63,045 nt of DNA. Source: Clostridia bacterium (GTDB lineage Bacteria; Bacillota; Clostridia; Christensenellales; Aristaeellaceae). The DNA lies in the NCBI GenBank assembly GCA_017549335.1, contig JAFYVB010000014.1, positions 1 to 63,045 of the forward strand. The letters are read 5' to 3'. The notes beneath the pieces were generated by a model. It did not search any database and was not told the origin of the DNA. It saw only the letters and a program-made list of their open reading frames with translations. This document shows, piece after piece, positions 24,221 to 32,551 of this stretch. The stretch's first letter is position 1; every line of letters starts with the position of its first letter. The position numbers and the translations under genes were made by a program.

Positions 24221-25192
24221 ATGCTTGTATCTGTTCTGTTATTTGCTGTAGGTCTGGTGCTGCTGATCAAAGGCGGCGACTGGTTCGTAGACGGCGCCAG
24301 CAGTCTGGCCCGCCGTTTTAATCTGCCGGATATCGTGGTAGGCGCTACCGTGGTTTCCATCGGCACCACGCTGCCTGAGGTCATGGTATCCACCACCGGC
24401 GCGCTGCAGGGAAGCGGCGCCATGGCGTACGGCAACGCCATCGGCTCCATCATCTGCAATACTTCGCTGATCGCCGCCATTTCCATCTTCGTCAATCCCG
24501 GCCCGGTGAATGTGAAGTCCATGAAGACCCCTGTGATCTTCTTCTTCCTTTCCTCCGCCATTTACTGCATGGCCGCCTACGGTCTTGGCACCTTCCCCCG
24601 CTGGCTGGGCTTCGTGCTGCTCACCGTCTTTGCGATCTATATGTTCCTCACCGTCCGCAACGGCATGAAGAACCCCGACGCCGCCCAAGAGGAAGAAGAA
24701 ACCGGCAAACCCAAGCAGCTGTGGCAGGAGCTTGTGCTGCTGGTCGCCGGCGCTGCCGTGATCGCCGGGGGCGCTGACCTGCTGGTAGAGCACGGCCAGA
24801 TCATCGCCCGCACGCTGGGCGTTCCCGAAACGGTAGTCGCGCTGCTGTTTGTGGCGCTGGGCACCTCGCTGCCCGAGCTGGTCACCACCATCACCTCCCT
24901 GCGCAAGGGGCACGCCTCTCTGGGCATCGGCAATGTCATCGGCGCCAACATTTTCAATCTGGTGCTGGTTTCCGGCGTTGCTGTTTCTCTGGCTCCCTTT
25001 GACGTGCCGGTTGAAAATACGCTGCTGAACACCGGCCTGAATCTTTCGCTGGTGTTTGACATCCCCGTGATGCTGCTGGTCATGAGCCTGATGTGCCTCC
25101 CCGCCCTCGTGAAAAAGAAGCTGGGCCGCTGGCAGGGCATTACGCTTCTTTGTATCTACGCCGCCTTCTGCGTGCTGCAGTTCATCCTGTGA
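24221..25192 (+). CDS. Calcium/sodium antiporter (CaCA family)
   Basis: 323-residue membrane protein with about ten helices in two inverted repeats. The ion-binding alpha repeats are intact: GATVVSIGTTLPEV...GNAIGSIICNT (repeat 1) and LLFVALGTSLPELV...GNVIGANIFNL (repeat 2), with a charged loop between (AAQEEEETGKPK). The family (YrbG/CaxA type) exchanges Ca2+ or other cations for Na+ or K+ across the membrane. ATG 24221 is chosen over the adjacent GTG at 24218; AAGGAGA lies upstream. Confidence 0.92.
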   Translation: MLVSVLLFAVGLVLLIKGGDWFVDGASSLARRFNLPDIVVGATVVSIGTTLPEVMVSTTGALQGSGAMAYGNAIGSIICNTSLIAAISIFVNPGPVNVKSMKTPVIFFFLSSAIYCMAAYGLGTFPRWLGFVLLTVFAIYMFLTVRNGMKNPDAAQEEEETGKPKQLWQELVLLVAGAAVIAGGADLLVEHGQIIARTLGVPETVVALLFVALGTSLPELVTTITSLRKGHASLGIGNVIGANIFNLVLVSGVAVSLAPFDVPVENTLLNTGLNLSLVFDIPVMLLVMSLMCLPALVKKKLGRWQGITLLCIYAAFCVLQFIL

Positions 25193-25204
25193 TCCGGTTT
25201 TCCA

Positions 25205-25236
25205 CAAGCTCTGCCTTCCGGGCAGAGCTTTTTTTC
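25205..25236 (+). terminator. Rho-independent terminator
   Basis: Stem AAGCTCTGCC/GGCAGAGCTT followed by TTTTT. Confidence 0.85.
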
Positions 25237-25265
25237 TTGACATCCCTCTGTCTTAGCGGTATCAT
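25237..25265 (+). promoter_or_regulatory. Promoter of PHP/M28/ACT/UPF0210 genes
   Basis: Consensus TTGACA (25237-25242), 17-base spacer, TATCAT (25260-25265), directly behind the previous terminator. Confidence 0.75.
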
Positions 25266-25295
25266 TCAATCAACCGATCAAAAAGGAGATATCCC

Positions 25296-26093
25296 ATGTC
25301 AAAACCTTTTTCTGTTTTCCATGATCTCCACTGCCATTCCTTCCTTTCCAGCTGCTGCAAGGATGAAACCTGCACCGCTGAAAATATTTTCAGGCAGGCC
25401 AAAGAAATGGGCTATGATACCCTGTGCCTGACCGATCATATGTGGGACAGTTCCGTCCCCGGCGCCTCCAAGTGGTATGCGCCGCAGGATATCCCCCATG
25501 TGCTGTCCGCCAAGCCCCATGCCTACGTACCCGGTATGCGCTGCCTTTTGGGCTGCGAAACGGAATACACCGGCGGCGGACGTCTGGGCCTTGCCAAAGA
25601 GCATTTTGATCTGTTTGATTTTGTGGTCATTCCGCCCAACCATATGCATATGCTGGGCTTTGTGCGCCCCGAGGACGTAACAACGCCCCCGCAGCTGGCG
25701 GCGCTTTTTACCCAGCGGCTGGATGAGATCTCCCGCCTTGATATTCCCATGGAAAAGGTGGGCATTGCCCATATCACCTGTTCCCTGCTCCACCGGGAAG
25801 GCAAGGTTTGCGACGTGATCCGGCTGATGGACGAAGAAAAGCTCCATGAAATTTTCGCCCGCTTTGCCGCTCGCGGCGCCGGCATTGAACTGAACAAGAG
25901 CGCCTTTAAAGAACTGGATGAGGATCCCGAAAACACGCTGCGGCTATACCGCATCGCCAAGGAGGAAGGCTGTAAATTCTACTGCTCCTCCGATTCTCAT
26001 ACATTGGAAGGCTATAAACTGATGGGTCCCATCCTTCGCCGGGTGGCTGATCTGCTGGATCTGACAGAAGACGACCGCTACCTCGTTCCCTGA
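25296..26093 (+). CDS. PHP-domain phosphoesterase
   Basis: 265 residues. HDLHCHS (9-15) and LTDH (near 45) are the first metal motifs of the PHP fold. PPNHMHM, AHITCSLLH and SSDSH (near 230) supply the rest. PHP proteins include histidinol phosphatase and small-molecule phosphoesterases; no his genes are nearby, so the substrate is open. AAAAGGAG precedes the ATG. The M28 gene follows after 11 bases. Confidence 0.82.
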   Translation: MSKPFSVFHDLHCHSFLSSCCKDETCTAENIFRQAKEMGYDTLCLTDHMWDSSVPGASKWYAPQDIPHVLSAKPHAYVPGMRCLLGCETEYTGGGRLGLAKEHFDLFDFVVIPPNHMHMLGFVRPEDVTTPPQLAALFTQRLDEISRLDIPMEKVGIAHITCSLLHREGKVCDVIRLMDEEKLHEIFARFAARGAGIELNKSAFKELDEDPENTLRLYRIAKEEGCKFYCSSDSHTLEGYKLMGPILRRVADLLDLTEDDRYLVP

Positions 26094-26104
26094 AGGAGTG
26101 TATT

Positions 26105-27034
26105 ATGCGTTACATAAGCGAAATCATTGAAAAATTCCCCATCCGTAAAAAGGATGAACAGAAAACGGCCTTTCTGGATTATGCCGTTGCGGAAGCTGAG
26201 AAAATGGGCTACGCCGTCCGCATGGAAGCGGTCAAAAAGAACCGCAATCTGATCATCGGCGATCCCGACACCGCCAGGGTGATCTATACCGCCCACTATG
26301 ACACGCCTGCCAGAATGTTCTTCCCCAATTTCATCACGCCCCGAAACATTCTGATTTACATTCTCTATAATATTCTGATCGTATCCTGCGTTTTCGCCGT
26401 CGCCTTTTTGGCAGGATGGCTTGCCAAAGCCGTACTGCACATTGAAAGTTCCATGATGCTGTTCTGGATCGGCTGGGCTGTCTATATGGCTGTTTTGTTC
26501 CTTATGCTTTTAGGCCCTGCCAATAAGCACAACGCCAACGACAACACCTCGGGCGTGGCAACGCTTCTGTCCATCATGGAAAAGCTGCCCGAAAGCGCCC
26601 GCAAGCACACCGCGTTCATCTTCTTTGACAACGAAGAAGCCGGCATGAAGGGCTCGGGCAAATTCGCCTCCGCCCACAAGCAAACTGCAAAAACCGCCTT
26701 TACCGTTAATTTCGACTGTGTGGGCGACGGCAAGGATATCTTCGTGATCGCCAAGAAAGCCATGCGCCGTCACAAGTACTATCCGCTTCTGCAGGAAACC
26801 GTCGTTTCAAGCGATGCGCTCGCCGTTTCCCATCTTCCTTCCTTCTCCTGCGTTTATCCCTCCGATCAGGCCAATTTCAAATGCGGCGCCGCCGTCTGCG
26901 CCTGCAAAAAACTGCCGGTCATCGGGCACTGCATCAACCGCATCCATACCAAGCGCGATACGGTGTGCGATGAAGGCAACGTCGCTTTCCTCGCCGAAAA
27001 ATTCAGCGCCTTTGCCGAGCATATTTCCGAATAA
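26105..27034 (+). CDS. M28-family peptidase with a membrane insertion
   Basis: 309 residues. Zinc aminopeptidase residues are all present: HYD (His64, Asp66), NDN (Asp146, bridging), DNEE (Glu177/178) and a late HTKRDT His. Between the first and second motifs lie two membrane segments (about 82-107 and 117-137), absent from soluble M28 enzymes. They should anchor the catalytic domain on one membrane face. No signal peptide, so the active side is probably cytoplasmic. The substrate is unknown. AAGGAG precedes the ATG. Confidence 0.85.
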   Translation: MRYISEIIEKFPIRKKDEQKTAFLDYAVAEAEKMGYAVRMEAVKKNRNLIIGDPDTARVIYTAHYDTPARMFFPNFITPRNILIYILYNILIVSCVFAVAFLAGWLAKAVLHIESSMMLFWIGWAVYMAVLFLMLLGPANKHNANDNTSGVATLLSIMEKLPESARKHTAFIFFDNEEAGMKGSGKFASAHKQTAKTAFTVNFDCVGDGKDIFVIAKKAMRRHKYYPLLQETVVSSDALAVSHLPSFSCVYPSDQANFKCGAAVCACKKLPVIGHCINRIHTKRDTVCDEGNVAFLAEKFSAFAEHISE

Positions 27035-27063
27035 AAAATCTGCACCTAAGGAGGCTGCACACA

Positions 27064-27345
27064 ATGAATGATATGAAAAGAGCCGTCGTTACCGTACTGG
27101 GTATCGACCGCAAGGGCATCATTGCCCGCGTCAGCGCCATTCTGTACGAGAACGACGCCAACATCCTGGACATTTCCCAGACCGTATTGGATGAATACTT
27201 CAACATGGTACTCATCGCCGATATTTCTTCGGCAACCTGTTCCTTTGAGAAGCTCAGCGCCGAGCTGTCCGCGCTGGGCGAAAAGCTGGGGCTGCAGATC
27301 CGTATTCAGCGCAGCGAGATCTTCGAAGCCATGTATCAGGTGTAA
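27064..27345 (+). CDS. ACT-domain protein (UPF0237)
   Basis: 93 residues: a single ACT domain with [33 protein letters not shown] at the start. ACT domains bind amino acids or similar ligands as regulators. This small protein is nearly always next to a PFL/UPF0210 protein, as here (11 bases upstream of it), and the two probably work together. AAGGAGG precedes the ATG. Confidence 0.92.
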   Translation: MNDMKRAVVTVLGIDRKGIIARVSAILYENDANILDISQTVLDEYFNMVLIADISSATCSFEKLSAELSALGEKLGLQIRIQRSEIFEAMYQV

Positions 27346-27356
27346 GGAGGTATACC

Positions 27357-28709
27357 ATGGTCACAACCTCCGAGATTCTCTCAACGCTTAAAATGATCGA
27401 CCGGCAGAAGCTGGACGTGCGCACCATCACCATGGGCATTTCGCTTTTGGGCTGCGTATCGGATGACGAGGATCGCCTGTGTCAGAAAGTATATGATCAC
27501 ATCACCCACACCGCCAGGGATCTTGTGCGCGTGGGCGAGGATATTGAGCGCGAATTCGGCGTACCCATCGTCAACAAGCGCATTTCCATCACGCCAGCCG
27601 CGCTGATCTCCGGCGGTATCAAAAACCCTGTCAAGCTGGCCTTGGCGCTGGATCGCGCCGCCAGGGAAACGGGCGTCAATTTCATCGGCGGTTATTCGGC
27701 GCTGGTGCAAAAGGGCATGACCGAAGCGGACAAGCGCCTGATGCTCTCCATCCCCGAAGCGCTGGCTGCAACGGATTTCCTTTGCTCCTCCGTCAACATC
27801 GGCTCCACCCGCGCCGGCATTGATATGGATGCTGTGCGCATGATGGGCGAGATCGTCAAGGAAGCCGCCGATCGCACGGCCGACCGCGACGGTCTGGGCT
27901 GTGCGAAGCTGGTTGTTTTCTGCAATGCCGTGGAGGACAATCCCTTCATGGCAGGTGCTTTCCACGGCCCCGGCGAAGGCGACTGCGCCGTGAGCGTAGG
28001 CGTTTCCGGCCCCGGCGTGGTCAAGTCCGCGCTGGAATCCGTCCGCGGCGAGCCCTTTGATACCGTGGCTGAAACCATCAAGCGCACGGCCTTCCGCATC
28101 ACGCGCATCGGTCAGCTGGTAGCCCGCGAGGCGTCCCGCCGCCTGAACGTGCCTTTCGGCATTGTGGATCTCTCCCTTGCTCCCACCCCCGCCGTGGGCG
28201 ACTCCGTGGCGGCAATCCTTGAAGAAATGGGTCTGGAATGCTGCGGCACCCATGGCACCACCGCTGCTTTGGCGCTGCTGAACGATGCCGTCAAGAAGGG
28301 CGGCGTCATGGCGTCCTCCCATGTGGGCGGTCTGTCCGGCGCGTTCATTCCCGTCAGCGAAGACGTGGGCATGATCGAAGCGGCGGAGCGCGGCGCGCTG
28401 ACTTTGGATAAGCTGGAGGCCATGACCTGCGTTTGCTCCGTGGGTCTTGACATGATCGCCGTGCCCGGCGACACCTCTGCCGAAACCATTTCCGCCATCA
28501 TCGCAGACGAAGCCGCCATCGGCATGGTGAACAACAAGACCACCGCCGTGCGCGTGATCCCCGTGCCCGGCAAGAAGGTGGGCGATACCGTGGAATTCGG
28601 CGGCTTGCTGGGACATGCGCCCATCATGCCCGTGCACCCCTTTGGCTCGGAGCTGTTTGTCCGGCGCGGCGGCAGGATCCCTGCGCCGCTGCACAGCCTG
28701 AGAAACTGA
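27357..28709 (+). CDS. PFL family protein (UPF0210/DUF711)
   Basis: 450 residues, full length for the family ([14 protein letters not shown] start; [65 protein letters not shown]). It is related in fold to pyruvate formate-lyase-like and glycyl-radical barrels, but I see no glycyl-radical motif and the function is not known. It is co-transcribed with its usual ACT partner. AAGGAGG precedes the ATG, and a terminator follows. Confidence 0.92.
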   Translation: MVTTSEILSTLKMIDRQKLDVRTITMGISLLGCVSDDEDRLCQKVYDHITHTARDLVRVGEDIEREFGVPIVNKRISITPAALISGGIKNPVKLALALDRAARETGVNFIGGYSALVQKGMTEADKRLMLSIPEALAATDFLCSSVNIGSTRAGIDMDAVRMMGEIVKEAADRTADRDGLGCAKLVVFCNAVEDNPFMAGAFHGPGEGDCAVSVGVSGPGVVKSALESVRGEPFDTVAETIKRTAFRITRIGQLVAREASRRLNVPFGIVDLSLAPTPAVGDSVAAILEEMGLECCGTHGTTAALALLNDAVKKGGVMASSHVGGLSGAFIPVSEDVGMIEAAERGALTLDKLEAMTCVCSVGLDMIAVPGDTSAETISAIIADEAAIGMVNNKTTAVRVIPVPGKKVGDTVEFGGLLGHAPIMPVHPFGSELFVRRGGRIPAPLHSLRN

Positions 28710-28721
28710 TCCTCGTCGATT

Positions 28722-28757
28722 TTAAGCCCCAAACCCAAGCGGTTTCGGGGCTTTTTT
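28722..28757 (+). terminator. Rho-independent terminator
   Basis: Stem AAGCCCC/GGGGCTT with a long loop, then TTTTTT. Confidence 0.8.
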
Positions 28758-28767
28758 CATTTTATCC

Positions 28768-28796
28768 TTGACTTTTTCTTTATTCTACGCTAAAAT
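28768..28796 (+). promoter_or_regulatory. Promoter of TetR-ABC operon
   Basis: TTGACT (28768-28773), 17-base spacer, TAAAAT (28791-28796). Confidence 0.7.
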
Positions 28797-28822
28797 ATCA
28801 TTCGTTATATATCATTTGATAT
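28795..28822. promoter_or_regulatory. Likely TetR operator
   Basis: ATATCATT (28795-28802) is repeated 14 bases on within the near-palindrome ATATCATTTGATAT (28809-28822). The pair starts at the -10 and covers the likely transcription start, as expected for self-repression. Confidence 0.6.
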
Positions 28823-28834
28823 TTGAGGTGTATC

Positions 28835-29398
28835 ATGCCGCCCAAAGTAAAGATCACAAGAGAAGCTATTGTAAATGCCGCGGTGGAGATCGTACGCGCC
28901 CAAGGCGCCTCAGGCGTCAATGCGCGGGCTGTTGCAGCGCGCTTGAACTGCTCCACCCAGCCGGTGTTTTCCAACTTCGCTTCCATGGACGAACTGCGCC
29001 TTGCCGCAGCCGGGAAGACAGCGTCGCTCTACGAAGGATACATCCGACGCGAGGTGGAAAGCGGCAAATATCCCGCCTACAAGGCCAGCGGCATGGCCTA
29101 TATCCGCTTTGCCAAAGAAGAAAAAGAACTGTTCAAATTGCTGTTTATGCGCGAACGCGAGGGCGAAAACCTTCCCGAAGAACAGGCCTTGTTCAGCAAT
29201 ATGAAATCCATCGTTCATGAAAACACCGGCCTGTCCAATGAAACCGCCTCCCTTTTTCACCTTGAAATGTGGGCGTTCGTCCACGGCATTGCCGCAATGT
29301 TTGCCACAGGTTATTTGAACCTTGAATGGGAGATGGTGAGCAAAATGCTCACCAACGCCTATCAGGGCCTGAAAAAGCAGTACGGAACGAAGGAGTAA
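28835..29398 (+). CDS. TetR-family transcriptional regulator
   Basis: 187 residues starting MPPKVKITREAIVNAAVEIV. The helix-turn-helix is VNARAVAARLNCSTQPVFSNF, with a Ser-Asn-Phe in place of the common YYHF. The C-terminal domain binds an unknown ligand. It is the first gene of an operon with an ABC exporter, so it probably represses the exporter until a toxic compound binds. TGAGGTG lies just upstream of ATG 28835. Confidence 0.88.
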   Translation: MPPKVKITREAIVNAAVEIVRAQGASGVNARAVAARLNCSTQPVFSNFASMDELRLAAAGKTASLYEGYIRREVESGKYPAYKASGMAYIRFAKEEKELFKLLFMREREGENLPEEQALFSNMKSIVHENTGLSNETASLFHLEMWAFVHGIAAMFATGYLNLEWEMVSKMLTNAYQGLKKQYGTKE

Positions 29399-29401
29399 CC
29401 C

Positions 29402-30130
29402 ATGGACGCCATCCGAATCGAAAATCTGACCAAAGCATACAAAGACGTCACGGCCGTGGATCAGCTTTCCCTTACCGTAAAAAAGGGCGAACTGTTTTCG
29501 CTGCTGGGTGTAAACGGCGCAGGCAAAACCACGCTGATCAAGATACTTTGCTGCTTGACGCAGCCCACAGGCGGCGATGCTTATCTGTGCGGCAAGAGCA
29601 TTTGCAAAGAATCCGCTTCCGTCAAATCCCTCATTGCCGTTTCCCCGCAGGAAACCGCCGTTGCACGGGGTCTTTCCGTGAAGGAGAATCTTGAATTGAT
29701 CTGCGGCGTTCACGGTTTTTCCAAAGAGAAACAAAAGGCCAAAATGCAAGAGCTTACCCGCCTTTTGTCCCTTGACGCAGTCATCGGCAAAAAGGCAGGC
29801 AAGCTGTCGGGCGGCTGGCAGCGTCGGCTGAGCATCGCCATGGCGCTGATCAGCGAGCCCGAGATCCTCTTTCTGGATGAGCCCACGCTGGGGCTTGACG
29901 TCATCGCCCGCAGCGATCTGTGGGAGCTTATCCGCGCCCTCAAGGGCAAAATCACCATCGTGCTGACCACCCACTACATGGAGGAGGCCGAGGCGCTGTC
30001 CGATCGCATCGCCATCATGAAGGAAGGCCGTCTGCTGCTGTGCGGCACTGCCGAGGAAATCAAGCAGAAAGCGGAAACCAGCAATTTTGAACAGGCCTTT
30101 GTCCGTATCGTAAAGGGGGAAATACGATGA
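29402..30130 (+). CDS. ABC transporter ATP-binding protein
   Basis: 242 residues. Walker A GVNGAGKTT (about 36-44), signature LSGGWQRRLS, Walker B ILFLDEPTLGLD and H-loop TTHYMEE are all intact. This is the DrrA-like class that pairs with ABC-2 permeases. It starts 3 bases after the TetR gene and overlaps the permease gene by 4 bases. It should power export of a drug, lipid or peptide; the cargo is unknown. Confidence 0.93.
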   Translation: MDAIRIENLTKAYKDVTAVDQLSLTVKKGELFSLLGVNGAGKTTLIKILCCLTQPTGGDAYLCGKSICKESASVKSLIAVSPQETAVARGLSVKENLELICGVHGFSKEKQKAKMQELTRLLSLDAVIGKKAGKLSGGWQRRLSIAMALISEPEILFLDEPTLGLDVIARSDLWELIRALKGKITIVLTTHYMEEAEALSDRIAIMKEGRLLLCGTAEEIKQKAETSNFEQAFVRIVKGEIR

Positions 30131-30858
30131 GAATGCTGACCTTTTCCCGCAGAAACGTAAAAGAGATCCTGCGCGATCCCCTCACTGTTTTCTTTGGTTT
30201 GGGCTTTCCGCTGGTGCTTCTTTTGCTGCTCAGCGCCATTCAGGCCAATATCCCCGTACCGCTGTTTGAAATTGAGCACCTGACCCCCGGCATCACGGTA
30301 TTCGGCCTGTCTTTTATGACGCTGTTCTCCGCCACCCTCATCGCAAGGGATCGCAGCTCCTCCCTTCTTCAGCGCCTGTACACCACGCCGCTGACCGCCG
30401 CCGATTTCATCTTAGGCTACACGCTGCCCATCCTGCCCCTTGCCGTCATGCAGTGTGTCATCTGCTATCTGGCCGCCCTCCTTTGGGGACTGGAGATCTC
30501 CGTGAATCTTCTGTATCCCGTCATCGGCATCCTGCCCGTTTCCCTCCTGTATATCGCCCTTGGTCTTTTGTGCGGCAGCGTTCTCACCGATAAGCAGGTG
30601 GGCGGCGTCTGCGGTGCGCTTTTGACCAATCTTTCGGCATGGGTGTCGGGCATCTGGTTTGATCTGAATCTGGTGGGCGGCGCCTTCAAAAAGATCGCCT
30701 ATGCCCTCCCCTTCGTTCATGCCGTGGATATGGAACGCAGCCTGCTTGCAGGCAACTTAGAGGCCGCACTGCCCCATCTGGTATGGGTGCTGGGCTATGC
30801 CGCCCTCACGCTGACCGCAGCAATATTGCTGTTCCTCAGGCAAATGAAAAGACAGTAA
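30127..30858 (+). CDS. ABC-2 type permease
   Basis: 243 residues with six predicted membrane helices (for example FFGLGFPLVLLLLLSAI near the N-terminus and YAALTLTAAILLFL at the end). It carries the ABC-2 layout: a long first loop, FGLSFMTLFSATLIARDR and LPFVHAVDMERSLLAG before the last helix. It starts within the ATPase stop (ATGA), so the pair is translated together. It forms the membrane half of the exporter. Confidence 0.9.
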   Translation: MRMLTFSRRNVKEILRDPLTVFFGLGFPLVLLLLLSAIQANIPVPLFEIEHLTPGITVFGLSFMTLFSATLIARDRSSSLLQRLYTTPLTAADFILGYTLPILPLAVMQCVICYLAALLWGLEISVNLLYPVIGILPVSLLYIALGLLCGSVLTDKQVGGVCGALLTNLSAWVSGIWFDLNLVGGAFKKIAYALPFVHAVDMERSLLAGNLEAALPHLVWVLGYAALTLTAAILLFLRQMKRQ

Positions 30859-30859
30859 C

Positions 30860-30890
30860 AAAAAGCGCTGATAAAAATCAGCGCTTTTTC
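30860..30890 (+). terminator. Rho-independent terminator
   Basis: Perfect stem AAAAAGCGCTGAT/ATCAGCGCTTTTT closing the TetR-ABC operon. Confidence 0.9.
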
Positions 30891-30962
30891 TGTACAAAAG
30901 ACCATATTATTGGGTATAATCAGTATATACCATAACACCTTTGCTCGAAAGGGGCTGAAACG

Positions 30963-31811
30963 ATGAAAAAGCTGCTGCTTCTCCTTTGCATCTGCCTGTT
31001 GGCCGTGCCGATGCTTTCCACGGCTGAAGAGAAAATCTATGTTGCGCTGGGCGACAGCATCACCACCGGCTACGGCTTGGCCAAGGATGAAAAAGGCTTC
31101 GCGCAGCTGCTGGCCGAGGAAAAAGGCTATGCGCTTACCAACCTCGCTGTAAACGGCGCAACGGCAAAGGATGTAAGCAGGCTGCTCAGTCGAAAAAGCG
31201 TTCAGTATACCGTTGCGAAGGCCGATTTCATTACCCTCACCTGCGGCGGAAACGACCTGATGGGGCTGATTTTCACGCAGGCAGCCGAAGCATTCAACGC
31301 GCTGTCTCCCGCAAAGATCAATGCCGGTCAGGTTTCACAGATCCTTGCCGACCCAAACGATGGGCGGCAGACGGCGCTGCTGGGCGTTTTGCAGCAGCTG
31401 CTTCTGGGCAGTGAAAATATCCCTGCCTTTGCGGACAGCCCCGTGATGGATGCCGCGCTGGATGCTTTCGTTACCAACCTGACCGATATCATTGCAAAGA
31501 TCCGCGCCGTGAACCCGGATGCCGTTATCATCGTATCCACGCAGTATAACCCTTTTGCCTTCTTCTCGGATGCCTATGAGCCGCTGGCCGCGAGCTTGGA
31601 CAAGGGCGTAAAAAAGCTGTCCGACGCCATTGAGGAGAATGCTCAAACCGCGGGATACAAGGTTGCCGACGCCTACGGCGCCTTTGCCGCATCCCCCGAT
31701 AACCTTTGCTGCGCCCATATGCACCCCTTTAATCCGGATCCCCATCCCAACGTCCGGGGGCATGCGGTTTTGGCCGAATGCTTTTCAGGCGTCATTGACA
31801 GCCTGCCGTAA
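30963..31811 (+). CDS. Secreted SGNH/GDSL-family hydrolase
   Basis: 282 residues. A signal peptide (KKLLLLLCICLLAVPMLSTA, cleaved near residue 21) precedes the SGNH fold: LGDSITTGYG (block I Ser), NLAVNGATA (block II Gly), CGGNDL (block III Asn) and DPHPNVRGH (block V Asp/His). All catalytic residues are present. It should cleave ester bonds (lipid, or sugar or wall acetyl groups) outside the cell. AAAGGGG precedes the ATG; TATAAT at 30915-30920 may be the -10 but its -35 is poor. Confidence 0.9.
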   Translation: MKKLLLLLCICLLAVPMLSTAEEKIYVALGDSITTGYGLAKDEKGFAQLLAEEKGYALTNLAVNGATAKDVSRLLSRKSVQYTVAKADFITLTCGGNDLMGLIFTQAAEAFNALSPAKINAGQVSQILADPNDGRQTALLGVLQQLLLGSENIPAFADSPVMDAALDAFVTNLTDIIAKIRAVNPDAVIIVSTQYNPFAFFSDAYEPLAASLDKGVKKLSDAIEENAQTAGYKVADAYGAFAASPDNLCCAHMHPFNPDPHPNVRGHAVLAECFSGVIDSLP

Positions 31812-31821
31812 AGTTTATCCA

Positions 31822-31850
31822 TGGACAACCCCGCGCATATCCTGTATAAT
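31822..31850 (+). promoter_or_regulatory. Promoter of hydrolase/thioredoxin-like/aroD genes
   Basis: TGGACA (31822-31827), 17-base spacer, TATAAT (31845-31850). Confidence 0.7.
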
Positions 31851-31885
31851 ATAGATATTCAATTCATAGAAAGGAGCTGTTTCCC

Positions 31886-32551
31886 ATGCTTTTACGCGAA
31901 ATTTTCCCCCTGCCCAACGGTATTATGATGAATTATCAGATCTCCCTGCCTACCGATTACAAGGAAGGCGAAAAACTGCCCATGATCGTTTTCCTCCACG
32001 GTGCAGGCGAACGCGGCGACAGCTTTGACCGCCTTTGCAACACCGCCGTTTCCAAGGTGTTCGCCAAGGATCAGGATTACAAGGGGCTGCGCGTGATCAC
32101 CCTTTGCCCCCAGTGCCCCCTTGAGCATTCCTGGATGCCCTTCATCCTGCCCGTAACCGATCTGATCCGCGCCACCATCAAGCGTTTTAATGTGGATGAA
32201 GACCGCGTCAGCCTGACGGGGCTTAGCATGGGCGGTTTCGGAACGTGGGAACTGAGCTGCCATGCGCCTCAGCTGTTCAGCGCCATTGCCCCGCTGTGCG
32301 GCGGCGGCCTGAGCTGGCGTGCCGAGCGCATCAAGCATCTGCCCATCCGTGTCTATCACGGCGACGCCGATGACGCCGTCCCGCTTCAGTATTCCCTGCT
32401 GATGACCGATCGCCTGAAGGAACTGGGCGCCAATGTGGAAATGAACATTCTTCCCGGCGTGAAGCACAACTGCTGGACCTACGCTTATGAGGAGACCGAC
32501 CTGCTTTGCTGGCTGGCTGCCCAGAAGCGCGCTTCCACGGAGGCCGTATGA
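31886..32551 (+). CDS. Alpha/beta hydrolase (phospholipase/carboxylesterase type)
   Basis: 221 residues. FLHGAGERGD forms the oxyanion region, GLSMGGFGTWEL carries the nucleophile Ser near 113, and HGDADDAVPLQYS the Asp. The final His is in GVKHNCWTYAY. The pattern is that of dienelactone-hydrolase/PHB-depolymerase-like esterases. No signal peptide. AAAGGAG precedes the ATG; the stop overlaps the next gene's start. Confidence 0.87.
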   Translation: MLLREIFPLPNGIMMNYQISLPTDYKEGEKLPMIVFLHGAGERGDSFDRLCNTAVSKVFAKDQDYKGLRVITLCPQCPLEHSWMPFILPVTDLIRATIKRFNVDEDRVSLTGLSMGGFGTWELSCHAPQLFSAIAPLCGGGLSWRAERIKHLPIRVYHGDADDAVPLQYSLLMTDRLKELGANVEMNILPGVKHNCWTYAYEETDLLCWLAAQKRASTEAV

